Shown: piece by piece, positions 21,984-32,999 of the stretch | Layout of the letters: each line of letters starts with the position of its first letter | How positions within the stretch are numbered: the stretch's first letter is position 1 | NCBI RefSeq assembly: GCF_003672135.1 | Contig: NC_039508.1 | Location: forward strand, 3,534,001-3,598,000 | Length of the DNA stretch: 64,000 bases | DNA from: Ooceraea biroi | Taxonomy: Eukaryota; Arthropoda; Insecta; Hymenoptera; Formicidae | Reading direction: 5' to 3' | The notes under the pieces: generated by a model | Seen by the model: only the letters and a program-made list of their open reading frames with translations | Told to the model about the DNA's origin: nothing | Database searches by the model: none | Program-made: the position numbers and the translations under genes

Positions 21984-22299
21984 TATATATACAGGGTGGC
22001 CCGAAGCTTTACACCGTCATATCTCTTAACAGAAACATCTGACAAAAAAATGTTTTTAACAAAATTTACTTTTTTTTATCCGTAGAACCCAACCATCTAA
22101 CATTTTATAGGGGGTCCCGTTTGAAATTGTGAAGTTACCCCCTGCCCCCCTTAGAGGGGGGCAGGGAGTAACTTCATATTTATGTAGTTAGAAAGGCCCC
22201 TCGAATACATAAAACTTTCTTATGAACAACTTTTTGATTTGACAAATAGTTTCCGAAATATTCAGCTGTTAAGAGTTATGTGGACCACCCTGTATATAT
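21984..22299. mobile_element. nested ~316-bp MITE (ACAGGGTGG termini)
   Basis: Terminal inverted repeats read TATATACAGGGTGGCCC on the left and, inverted, TATATACAGGGTGGTCC on the right. A subterminal TCTTAACAG is also shared, about 40 bp in on the left and about 28 bp in on the right. TA-rich flanks obscure the exact target duplication. There is no coding capacity. A C-rich hairpin lies in the middle. It is inserted in the hAT-like element just 3' of the small gene there. Confidence 0.75.
22131..22175. repeat. C-rich/G-rich hairpin inside the MITE
   Basis: 20-nt arms (GAAGTTACCCCCTGCCCCCC and its complement, one mismatch) are separated by a 5-nt loop, TTAGA. The right arm has GGGGGG and GGG runs that could also form a quadruplex-like structure. 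It is near the centre of the nested MITE. Confidence 0.85.
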
Positions 22300-22502
22300 T
22301 ATGTATTTATATTATGATAAGAATAAATATTTATGTTGTAACAAGACTGATATAAATAAAATAGTACTAAACAAATTATGTACGATTGTCATTTATTTTA
22401 AAGAAAATATTACAACTATGATATAAAATATATTATCATAAAAGTTATCCTAAATATATCTAAACAGTGACACAATAATTAGATTTGTCAACATTTTCTT
22501 TG

Positions 22503-23025
22503 TTACTTATTGGAATTCCTTTTAGTGACAGTAGGCTGTAATCTTCGCAATGCCTTCTCCATTTGAACAATCTTACTGAACATCTTACGCAACTGCTGCA
22601 AGCCTAAATTACGCTCAACTGTTAAGTCTTGAATAACTTGTGATGCTTTGTTACACTGTAATATCAGTTCATCAATTGTACAACATTTTACTTTGCGAAC
22701 CAGTATAGAAGAGATTGAATGTCTTTCTTCAATAGAATAAATCTACAACATAATTTATAACAAACGACTTGAAACCATTATAATTAAATTAAATTATTAT
22801 TATATTAAGTTGACTTTTTATAATTGTGAATACATTATATTAATACTGACCTTTGTAGAATTTGATTCGTGAATAGATATGTTATGAGCCTTATTATATC
22901 GTTGTTCCCCTTTATTAAAAAGAGCCAGCTCCTAGACAATGAATAACTATCATATTATGATAATAACTTTATTTTCTTTAACGTTTTAACGAAATATCGA
23001 TGTTACTTACCAAATTGATCTCCAT
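22503..23025 (-). CDS. unrecognised 111-aa coiled-coil-like protein, three exons, inside a transposon
   Basis: I do not recognise the protein. Exons are 23011-23025 (five codons from the ATG), 22851-22931 and 22503-22742. All junctions are phase 0 with good sites: TTG|GTAAGT, CTAG|GAG, AAG|GTCAGT and TTGTAG|ATT. The product starts MEINLELALFNKGEQRYNKA. Residues about 55-105 have heptad-like hydrophobic spacing (DELILQCNKASQVIQDLTVE, then LGLQQLRKMFSKIVQMEKAL), suggesting one long helix or coiled coil, and the tail is basic. Small subunits of kinetochore, BLOC-1 or similar complexes look like this, but that is only resemblance in style. An AATAAA on the minus strand about 105 bp past the stop would end the transcript before the nested MITE. 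The gene lies wholly between hAT-like terminal repeats. A conserved open frame across three phase-matched exons argues for a real, possibly still functional gene. Confidence 0.65.
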
Positions 23026-23242
23026 TTTTCAATTTAATGTGATATTCCGAAACTTTAACTTCTCTTTAACGTTGCTACAAGTTCAGAATTAAAATTACAA
23101 CGTTTCTGCATAACCTACTTGGACGAAATAGACAAGCTGCGTGTGTACATATGGACAGCTGCGGGCCCAACATGGCGACCATGGGAAGCATGGAGGGGGT
23201 AACGATTGCGCTTCTCTGATTATTTAGGACTCTAGTCATAAG

Positions 23243-25840
23243 TAAAATGTTTCTTCGACTTATCGTTGTGTTATATTACTTGAAAACAAAACTAGCGTCA
23301 TCTGCCATGGAGACATACCACTTGACGTTAAATAAAAATTATATCGCATTTATCGTTGAGTTGTACTACTACCTCACTATTCGACATTAATGTGGCGTGC
23401 CACTAGATCACTAGGGACCGCCACAAAACCCTATAATACTGAAGACAACTGACGTGACGACATCTACTGAACAGCGATCTACGTTCACTTCAAATGATGG
23501 GTTCGTACTTCGCAAGCGCTGACCGAGTTAATAGGCGCCTACAAACATTTTATAATAACACGTTGCTATGCATGTTGCACCGCCACCAACTTGTTACAAA
23601 GTTTGCGAAAATACAGGCGCCAAAACCTCGTTTACCGAGCCCATTGCATCTAGGTTAGTTCTAAGAACATCCGTTATGATCCACCACTATCTTTGTTTGG
23701 AAAATGTTGTATATATTGGCACATAAATTTTTAATCTTTTCACCTTGCATTTCCAATATCTAAATTTGTTTGAATTTTAAACAAGTAGTTATAAACATGA
23801 TATGATGAAGTAATATTTTTTATAGTCACTCCCATTTTAATAATAGAACCTTGCGGCGTTCAGCTATAGACTTCTGGAAATGTTCAACTGAAATTCTCGC
23901 GTCAGCACGGTGGTTAGCGAATGTGTTAACAATAATAGACGTAAAACAATTTCTTACTTATAAATAATATGATTTTTACATGTTAATCAGACAACATTCT
24001 TATTTTACGATATAATTAATGGAAATATAAAATAATATTTCTTCTAATTTAATATTTCCATGTCCGAAAGCGTATATCTGAATAATTACAAATCACAAAT
24101 AAGAGCAAGATTAAAGAAAAAGAATTTCAGTTTCAGAATTTGTAGTTTCACCTAGATGAGAAATATTTTATAGATCGATCTATTTATTTCACAATCTAAA
24201 AACTGTCCAGGCGATAAAAAACATTTGTGGACGGACTTAAACGTATAAATATCTTTCACCGTTTTTAAAATAAATGTGATTGCATGTTGCACGATGCAGC
24301 GACATGTACAAAACGCTTTGCTATTCTTGACTGCCTAAACGGGCTTAAAACTCAAGCGCAGGTCATCTGCATTATTAAGCAGACGAAAGTGCACCTTCTC
24401 ATGTAACATACGATAAATTTCACCATGCTTCCCAGTTTCGCAAGTATCTTATTCCTTCAACAACGACATATTGGAGGAAAATATTCTTTTAAATACATAA
24501 AAACTTATTTTAGAATTACGCGAAAAAGTTATGATTTCTAAGCGTCTATATCATTATACTTATCCATTGCGCGTGCATAAGTTTGGCAAATAAAGAGCTA
24601 CTGTTATATCATGATAAGAACAATAAACCTTAGTCTTTCGAATGGTACGTACGTCGTATTCATTCTAATCGCTCTCAAATTCTTTATTTAGAAGTTAAAA
24701 TTTATTTAGAAATAAAGAAGCTATATATCCACTTGTAAATCTACGTAAATGAATAAAACGATTGAACGATTATTTCTGAAATGCCTATGTACGTATTATT
24801 TTGATTTCCTTTATAGTTTATCTTACAACAACATAGCACATGTCATTATAGTTATTATACTCAATGTTGAATTCCTCTCTTTCTCCCTCTCGCGCCCTTC
24901 AAATGCAATTAGCAGGAAAATATTAAGTCATCACGAGTAATAATCCTCAGATTATATTATATCATATGAAGTCATGTAACTACGAAACGTGCGTGTGCGT
25001 CTCATACTTTGTATCTCGAATAATGATATTAAGTAAAAACAGCTGTCTACTTCCTATAAACACTTCGATAAATCACACACAAGTTTTTGACTTAACGTAA
25101 TTTTAATAATGTACGGCAAACTGTCTCTAAAAAGCGCATTAACGAGTTTTTGTTCAATACTATAAAGTCCGACCGCATATACATATATGAAGCACACGGC
25201 ATGTAATATCGAGGGATAGATAACAGATGTGTTATAATGATATTCTCAATGGGATTTTTTTCCATGAAAAAGTTGCCGCAATTAAAAACGAGTTTCTTTG
25301 TCGAGGCTGCACTAATGCATGTACATTTTCTCTTTACGACTCGGATACGACTTCGCCGAGTACACGTGCACCGAGCGACGCAGTTGCTGACCTACTGTAT
25401 AGTATGGGTAAGTATAATTGCCCATCACGTCGCTCGCTTGTAAACTCTCAGCTGATAGCATTCAAAATGTACCGATAACAAAATATGTGCACAATAGTTG
25501 ACGAATAGTCATATCTATATTCGAAAACATATCCTTTCCGCGCACGAGCAACGTATATCATAGCGTGCCGAATTAATATAAATAATATTCTGCGTAGAAT
25601 TGTAAAACTTCGCATCTTTACATTACGATGATTCTCGCACATCGTGAACGAAATCAGATGATCTATCATTGTACATAATTTATATGTAATTAAAACGAAA
25701 TTATTATTATTATTATTATTACTACGTTATACAGGCTAACGCTGTAGAAAAGAATTCGCCAACGCTACGTGATAAAATTCTTTTGTTTTTCTAGCCAAGA
25801 GAAAGACATTTTTCGTTTGCATAACTGACGACGCCGTGAC
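23243..25840. other. AT-rich gene-free stretch
   Basis: No coding exon, RNA gene or element with clear ends is visible here. A (ATT)n microsatellite lies just inside, at 25701-25721. Confidence 0.4.
25701..25721. repeat. (TTA)n microsatellite
   Basis: Seven uninterrupted trinucleotide units in AT-rich intergenic DNA. Confidence 0.9.
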
Positions 25841-26104
25841 CAAGTATATAACGTGAATCGACATAGCGATGAGCTGGATCGCGCGAGGAAGGCATGCCAC
25901 GTCGAGGCCGTCCCTGCCCTTTGTGTATCTACTGGAAGCGGAATAGAGAGAGTGCGTATACACTCTCCTTTCACGGTCCAAGTGTTACGACGAGTGCAGT
26001 TGCACCGAGCGCGTACAACGCACCGCGCAGCTGACTCACGGCCTTGCCGGAGCACACGAGAGATTAGTCAGCGACGATCAGGGACCCAGGTATCCGGGAT
26101 GACT
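25840..26104 (+). promoter_or_regulatory. candidate distal promoter and two-codon first exon of the ABCG gene
   Basis: A CpG-rich patch in AT-rich DNA starts with a TATA-like element (AAGTATATAACG, about 25843) and ends with ATGACT directly followed by a strong donor, GTAAGT (26105-26110). If spliced to the acceptor at 39217-39218, this ATG is in frame with the ABCG coding sequence and would add the residues MTHYW. The splice, the promoter and the link to the ABCG gene are inferences from site quality and phase. Confidence 0.35.
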
Positions 26105-26110
26105 GTAAGT

Positions 26111-29100
26111 TTCGAACAGGACGATGATCTTTGGACCCTTCTTTTCAAGGGAATCTTTTCAACGGAATTCGTGTCGTTTTACCAGGAATAAATTCACGGT
26201 CGAGAATAACGTACTCGACGAAAACACGCAATAAATCCAATAATAATTTGTGAGGTTCAAGATTTTTGCAGGTATAGGTTTGTTATGATACACATTTGCA
26301 TAGAAAGCGATGAAAATTTAATCAGTCAGTGTAACTCCCCGCGATGCCGATCAAAAGTTTATTACGTCATAATCTTGGAGAATATCGATATTAATTCTCA
26401 CGGATACGATTAATAATACATAATGAATGGCAAATGTCTCGAAAGCGCTTATTTGCTTCAGCCTTCGTGAGGTAATTAATAGTCGTGTGTACCGCAACAA
26501 CGTCTTGAGAGCGCTGCTTCGACTTAGATCCCTTGTTGTTGCAAATCGCGCGAATCGGCTGGCTAGACAATCGATTTGCGATTTGCATGATCGAAGTGAG
26601 TGGAGGAGTGAAAAAGCCAAGAAAGATCGCGTATATGCAAGGCCGCGCGATAGAACGACTATATGCGATGCGGCGAGAGAAAATCGCGGCGGTTTCTGGC
26701 TCGGGCTCCTGAGTTTATGAGAAATAAACCTCATGTTGTCAAGAAATTAAGAGAGAACGGGTTACAAACGCGCGGCGCAGCCGCTCGTAATTCGAAGTCG
26801 AAGGCAGAAGTACGGGAGGAGGTATTTAAATAGCAGCGGCGAGGAAGGATCAAGAAAAGTGGTTCCGACTGCTGTGTTTTGCGGTACGAAAGGCGTTGCT
26901 ACTTCGGCGCCATAAATTGAAACGTTCGCTCTCGCACCGCGCGAGTGCTCGATTAGGAAGTAATTATGGGGGAATATCGCGTTCCCGAGGGAGCGCGTAA
27001 TTTTCTCGCCCGATTACAGCGAGCGGAAGCAACTCCGCAGGAATCTGCATTCGGAGTGCGCGTGCACGCGGCTGGGCTTTGCGCTGCGCTCTTCCAGCAC
27101 TGAGAAAAAATTCGAGCTATTATTCGAATCAAATCATTTATCCAACTCCAATTGAAATAAATTTATTACATATGTGCAGTACTGTTATTGTTATCTTTGT
27201 CACTGTTTCAGTGATATCTTGCGCGTTTTAAAATAGAATCGGCAAAATAAAATGTTAGTAATTCCTGTCTATACTTGTAGTAATTCTTCTCTTTTGTTTA
27301 ATTAAGATCGCTGTTGAGAATTCTCAACAATCGCGTATAATTAGCTGTTCTGAGAAATGTAAACAAGTACCGAGCACAGGGCAGGATTTAACGAATGAGA
27401 GAAAGATTACTGCGTTTCTTCTCATTTCGGTGCATTTGACACATTACGGTCTCATAATTTTCTCCTCTTAAAATAATTCCGCCGCTATACTAAACATGAA
27501 AGTTTACGGTGTGTGGCGATCTTGTGGCGTCGTGCGAATCAATCTCGTTAAACATTTACATCGCTCACGGCACTTTATGCACCGGAACAAGAATTTTCCA
27601 AAACTGTGCCACATCCTCGACATTAAGAACATTATTTTTCCAGCAGAGGATGCAAGAAAGATAAAACAAAAATAGTTAAACGTTAATTTCCAATGTAATA
27701 ATTCTTAATAATGAATATTAATAATTCCATTATAAGAATGTCACAAAATAATTCAATATTAATAAATCTTAAGAAATATTAATAAGTATTAATAAATATT
27801 AGAAGACACGCCATATTCATAGATTATTTCGTACTTAGACTGCGATCCAGGTGACGTTTCAAATATTTCAGGAATATGTTTTTATCCTGTTTTTCTTCTT
27901 TCAATAAAATAAAGGAAAGAAAATATTGAAGCATTCGTCGGAGCATCAGGATCGCAGTTTTAGAAAGTATCATTCGCGAATTTGTGTCGACGGTGTCTCT
28001 CTAGAAGATAGCTCATCTCATCTCATAGATTGGTACGTCGCACGTGCGACGCGTTCATGCATTTTCGCGTTACATGAGTCGCATGCTGTTCGTAGGTTTG
28101 ACATTTAGATGACAATTTTTGTGCGTGACTTCCAATAATAAAAGGCCACAGGAGCAGACGATGCAATTACGCAAAGCTTGGCGTGAGGACGCATCTGTAA
28201 TTACACGACAGCGTCTCCATTCCGCGGCGCCCACGCAAACGTGTTGCTCGTCTCGTGCGAGCAAAATCGATCGATCGCTCTCGCAAGTCCGCTGCAATCC
28301 TGAAAAATCTGTATCACTGCCGATATACGTATAATGAACGATCTGTGATTTATTCCGCGAACAAAGATGAGATCGCCGTGATGTCGTGATGAACACGACG
28401 AATCGAGGCCATTAGTCATAAAATCCATGTTCCAGCGTAGGAGCTATCGCCGTCCAGTGCACGTGCACCGAGAAGCACTGACAATGTTTCCGGAGAGGAA
28501 CAGTGGGAAGAGTATGCCAGATAATGAGAGAGAAAAGATGAACTTTGATCTCTCATCTATGATCATACGGAACTTCCTAACTTGATTCTAGAGAAACGAG
28601 GCATTAATTACATATCCAGCAATCCGTGAGTCATTACATGATGAAGACTCGCGAATGCTCGCCGTTTCAGCATTATACTTTCTACGATTCGGTGTTTGAA
28701 GTACGAATCTTTTTTCGAACGTTAACACGAAGAATACAGATCCGTGCATAGCAGCTGGAAATAATTCTAGCAACGTGAACATTCCGAAGGAATGCGCTAA
28801 TTGTTATAATCATGATCGACACGAAAGAAAATAATTGTAGCGAAAATCAATACTACGATTATCTGTGCAAGTTAAAGAAAGTAAGAATTGTCTCCTTTCA
28901 AATTAATTCTTAATAATGCAACTCGATCTCCAGACCCTCGACAAAGTTTTTTATTAATATTTAACAGTGCGGGATTATTTATTGCAATCATCGTAATAAA
29001 AAATTACCATCAAGATGTCACCAGTGAGTTGTTTCACATTTGATATGCACGAAGATTACAATTATCAAAATATAGATTAGCTTAAGTATTGTCATATCTA

Positions 29101-32100
29101 TATTGGCAATACTCGATATGTGTATCTATCATTATTATCAAGAAACCATTGTGCCTTAGACCATCAAGTTGGGCGGATGTGTAACAATGAGAATTTTATA
29201 CGATCGTTTATCTGCAATGATTTTAATGTTAAATACGTGATTATCGTGGAGAGTTTTTCCGACAGTATATGCGATATATGTCATCGTTAATAATGTCCGA
29301 GCTGATGTAATGTTATTATTTTTCACTTGAGAAGGACCCAAACCAAGGGTCGAAACGTTGTGAAATTTGAAGAGAAAAATATATGTGCCAGATAAAGGTC
29401 GAAAAATAAGTTTTTCCAGCTGTCTTTCATTATATTATCAAGAAACACTTGAAACTGTTAAAGCGCGTCTACGCGTTCCATATATGCGTCATACGCTTAT
29501 AGACGTATGTGTAAAATGGCTTTATTGATTCGAGAAATCCTTGAGTTAACACTTTTTTATGAATAAAACAAATTGTCAGAGACTATTTGCTAAAATCCTC
29601 TTTAGAAGCGATTTAGGAAGTTTATTTAAAAACCGCGAAGCTATTTTTACAATTATTCAACTTATGGGCGTTTGATTTCCTTCAATATTATTTCCAATTA
29701 AATTTTTTCCAATTAAAAGATAATTGATGCAAATATTTGATACAGATGGTAGTGTAAAAAAGGAAAGAGTTGTGATTTACGGATGAGCAGCGCTCGTCTC
29801 GCGCGAGTATCGAAATCGTTCCAGTCTCAAGCTGGAATATTTGAAACGAAGAACAAAATTCAAACGTTATAAATTGTTTTCTGCAGCTTTCGCGTCGCCT
29901 TTATTGTCAACTCGTTAACGCGGATGTTGATTCACGTGAGACTGCAACTGTGCTTCTCCAGCAGAAAAAGTCATTAGCGAGGATTCGTTATCCATCTCGT
30001 GAAGCGCCAATTTGGAAAGTGCGTTTCATTGTCTTCTACAATATTATACCCGACGCATCAGCTTGTATCGACGTGAACTGAAGGTTACGCGATGTGGAAG
30101 TAAGAGAGTACGTTATTCTTAACCAAGCAGGTGTAAAGTTCGCTGGGAAACGAACCTAAAATAGTAAAGCTCTACATAGCGAAGAACGACGTTGCAAATC
30201 TCAAATCTATAGTGTTCAAGGAGGCCCAGATAATATTAACCAATAATAATGATCCTATCGAGATAACATGAACTGGCCGCGCAATTTCTCTCGCCAGCGT
30301 AATTCACTTCTTCGTTCCTGGAAATACCATCAGCAGCTCTCTTCGAACCGAACATCCAACTTAGCTCCTAACTATTATTTTTGATATTTTTCACTGCACC
30401 GGAGCTGAAGAAACCATCGTAAAAAGCCTTCCTTTCATCTGTCGAATCCTTTCGAGAGGCGGAATAAGTTTACCCATAACAAAATTCTTTTTCAACATTT
30501 CTTCTTTTATAATCGAAGCTGTGATTTTTGAACTACAAAAGAGAACGCGCCCTGAATCCGGGAATCCATATGACAAAAGAGGGCACGGGAAAAACTTCAT
30601 TTCTCTCATTAGGATCATTATCCAGCGACCATCGCCAACTATGCCCAACTCTGATACTTATCAGATTGGCATACAACAAAGGAATTTTAATTAATTAATT
30701 AATGTTATATTACGTATTTTAATACAAATGTGTGACAAACAGCACAATGGACCACGACCTACGCGGCAGGGCAACACGTCAGTTGAACCCAAACTTCGAT
30801 CCTCATTCATGAGTGCAAGTGTCCGTCGAATGGATGCCTACTCGTTCTCGTTCTCTCTTCCTTTCCCGTATCTCCGTCTTTTCCTCTCTTCATGCTGAAC
30901 TTCCTCGTCGCTCGTGATGCCGGGCGAACAGCCTTTACCTCCATCCTCGGTGCGAGTGCACCCGCGCCGGTACAAGTGCACCCACCGGGTACCACCAGCG
31001 AGTTCAGTGCTAGAGTATCGACCCGCGGCATGTGGTGGCTCAGTCTCCTTTCTCCTTCGTTCGTTCCTTTCCTTCTCGCTCGTGCGAGGGTGACTATACT
31101 TCTCTCTCCTATTTCCTATCACCGTTCCGCTCGGTTCGCCTGCGCTCTTCGTCACGCTCTCCTAGAGTACTCGCGGTCTTTCGTAAGGTCGATATTCGCG
31201 CGAACGTGTACGGGAATTCCGTCCGTACGGCGCGGCCGAGCTTTGTTGTACATGCGCGAAAATCAGTGATGTACAGTGAGAGGAATACACCCGGTGCAAC
31301 ACCTTCGAAGAGCCGCGAGAAGCGAGTTCTTCACGACGCGTTCTATCATCGAACGATCAATCCATATTCTTACTTCTCTTTCATCCTTTTTATTTTTTTA
31401 TCAACGCCTTGAATTGGAAAACTTTTAAAAAATCGCAGGTTGTTCTTCCATCATATTTGAATCTGAATGACATTCTGAGTGCGTATAATGAATTTCTTAG
31501 TTATGTAATTTATTTACGTTTTAAATAATAAGCCGATGATACGAGAATCACTTGGTCTCTTACATGCAAGCGGCAATTACGTGAACAAGCAACAGAAAAT
31601 GATAACTCGCGCGTATATGTAAGTCCGTCTGTGTCATTATCCTGAATCATTGCGGCTACCAGGAAGTGCGCTACAGGGATTTTTCAGTCACGTTTTTCTT
31701 TCTTGGTAACGGAATTTCGTAGAAACAAAAAAGCCATGACGTGTACACAGTTGTATCGCGATTAATGTGTCGAAACTAGTGTTCGATATACGTTAAACTT
31801 GTATCGAGTCCGTGAATATTCGCGCAACAAAGAGTAATTCCTGAATTGCTGCAAATAACTCTTTTAAAACTTTTATAACGTTTCTAAAACATATAGAAGT
31901 CAATTAATGGATACATATTTGACGTCATACATAACTAAATTGATGCACTTCTACCGTTTAAAATCCAATATTTACCTGGAATGTGTTAACAGCAACTAGG
32001 ACAAGGACTAGCCTTGACTTTAACACGTGGTAGCGATGGGCAAGACGCAATTGCCGAGGACGAGATAACTTATAATTGCAAAATCAGAGAAACAGAAACA

Positions 32101-32400
32101 ACAAGCATAAAGAAGAAACAGAAATCTGCTTTTCGATAACACATAACTAAAATACATATAATGATCAATGATCATACATAACAGTTAATAATATATGATC
32201 GATATTACATTGAGAGATAAAAATCGATTCGCATAATCGATACATTCCATATCTTCCATATGTCTTTGTCTAGGAAATAAACACACCTTGTTTTACAAAC
32301 GTGCCGAATCAATTTTTTGATAAAAATAATATAACACAATACTCATATTGTGGGAACGAATAAATCTTTTTGTTGGGCACGTATCCGACGCGATGGCGCG
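26111..32400. other. long gene-free stretch, presumably ABCG 5' intron or intergenic
   Basis: I see no convincing exon. A TATTTAAATAG TATA-like box at about 26825 precedes GC-rich DNA and could be another promoter. A GC-rich block near 30.8-31.3 kb has overlapping ORFs on both strands, none recognisable. A retroelement-tail-like hairpin sits at 29329-29358. Confidence 0.35.
29329..29358 (+). other. hairpin plus CGAAACG, resembling a Penelope-type retroelement tail
   Basis: GACCC (29335-29339) and GGGTC (29347-29351) pair across AAACCAA and are followed at once by GAAACG. Stem II followed by GAAAC is the layout of hammerhead ribozymes and of the ends of many Penelope-like retroelements. The upstream catalytic box reads CTTGAGAAG rather than CTGATGA, so an active ribozyme is unlikely. 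Most probably it is a decayed element end. Confidence 0.3.
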
Positions 32401-32479
32401 TAAAAATAAAGAATACAATAAAGAACAAGTGACCAAGCAGGGTACTAATCGCGGTTACGTGGCCGCTCCTGGAGCCCGC

Positions 32480-32998
32480 TACTCTCGAGCTCGGCTCATT
32501 TCGTCGTCGGTGGGACCGAGTGGAGGTGCATAGCTCGACAGCTGATCGCGGTCGTCGGTGGTGCGAGATCGGCGCTCTCTCCCTCGCCACTCGCAGTATA
32601 CGCCGTGGTCCCGTTCGGTGCGTCTGGTCTGATCGCTCGGTCCAGGGTTCACCTAGTGCGTGCACGCGTCTCCACTGATCGATCGCCCCGACGGACGGAG
32701 CATTAAATGACTCTAGGACGAATGCAGTGTTACGCGGTGGTGCGTCAGTAACCAGGCGAAGGAAGAAGTCGATACGGGGGGTGGAATCGCGACACTGTGG
32801 CGTGTCCCTGGTTCAGTGATAGAGGACTAGTGCGGCCTCGCGATCGCATCGTTGGCGAGACCTGGGACCTACATTCCGCAGCGGCCGCGGGTGACGGCGC
32901 GCGGTGACGTCGAGAAGACCCGGAGAAGATGCGAAGGGTCACCGCCGTGGTATGAATTCGGACGTCGCGACGGTAGCTGAGCCCACTTTTGTCCGAGG
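32480..32998 (+). promoter_or_regulatory. CpG-rich candidate promoter and alternative first exon of the ABCG gene
   Basis: A compact CpG-rich island ends at a strong donor, CCGAGG|GTGAGT (GT at 32999). An ATG at 32952 opens 47 nt to that donor, leaving phase 2. This is exactly the phase required by the ABCG exon at 43957, so direct splicing would give a protein starting MNSDVATVAEPTFVRG and continuing GSQNNLHC. Alternatively it is a non-coding 5' exon. No TATA box is seen, as is usual for CpG-rich starts. Confidence 0.4.
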
Positions 32999-32999
32999 G

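Larger units (their letters stand above)
21780..23234. mobile_element. hAT-like element enclosing a three-exon gene
   Basis: The terminal inverted repeats are identical for about 32 bp, starting TAGAGTCCTAAATAATCAGA at each end, and remain alignable to about 75 bp through a shared CGCCATGTTG-GCCCG box. The 8-bp sequence GTCATAAG flanks both ends directly (21772-21779 and 23235-23242). Eight-bp duplications and a TAGAG terminus (YARNG rule) are typical of hAT transposons. The 1455-bp interior holds no transposase but does hold a spliced gene on the minus strand (22503-23025) and a nested MITE (21984-22299). The single flanking duplication indicates that the whole unit inserted at once; the MITE could have entered before or after. 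Confidence 0.75.

Noticed and set aside
30807..31412. Overlapping ORFs on both strands in a GC-rich block
   Set aside because: Several frames are open at once and products are low complexity; composition explains them.
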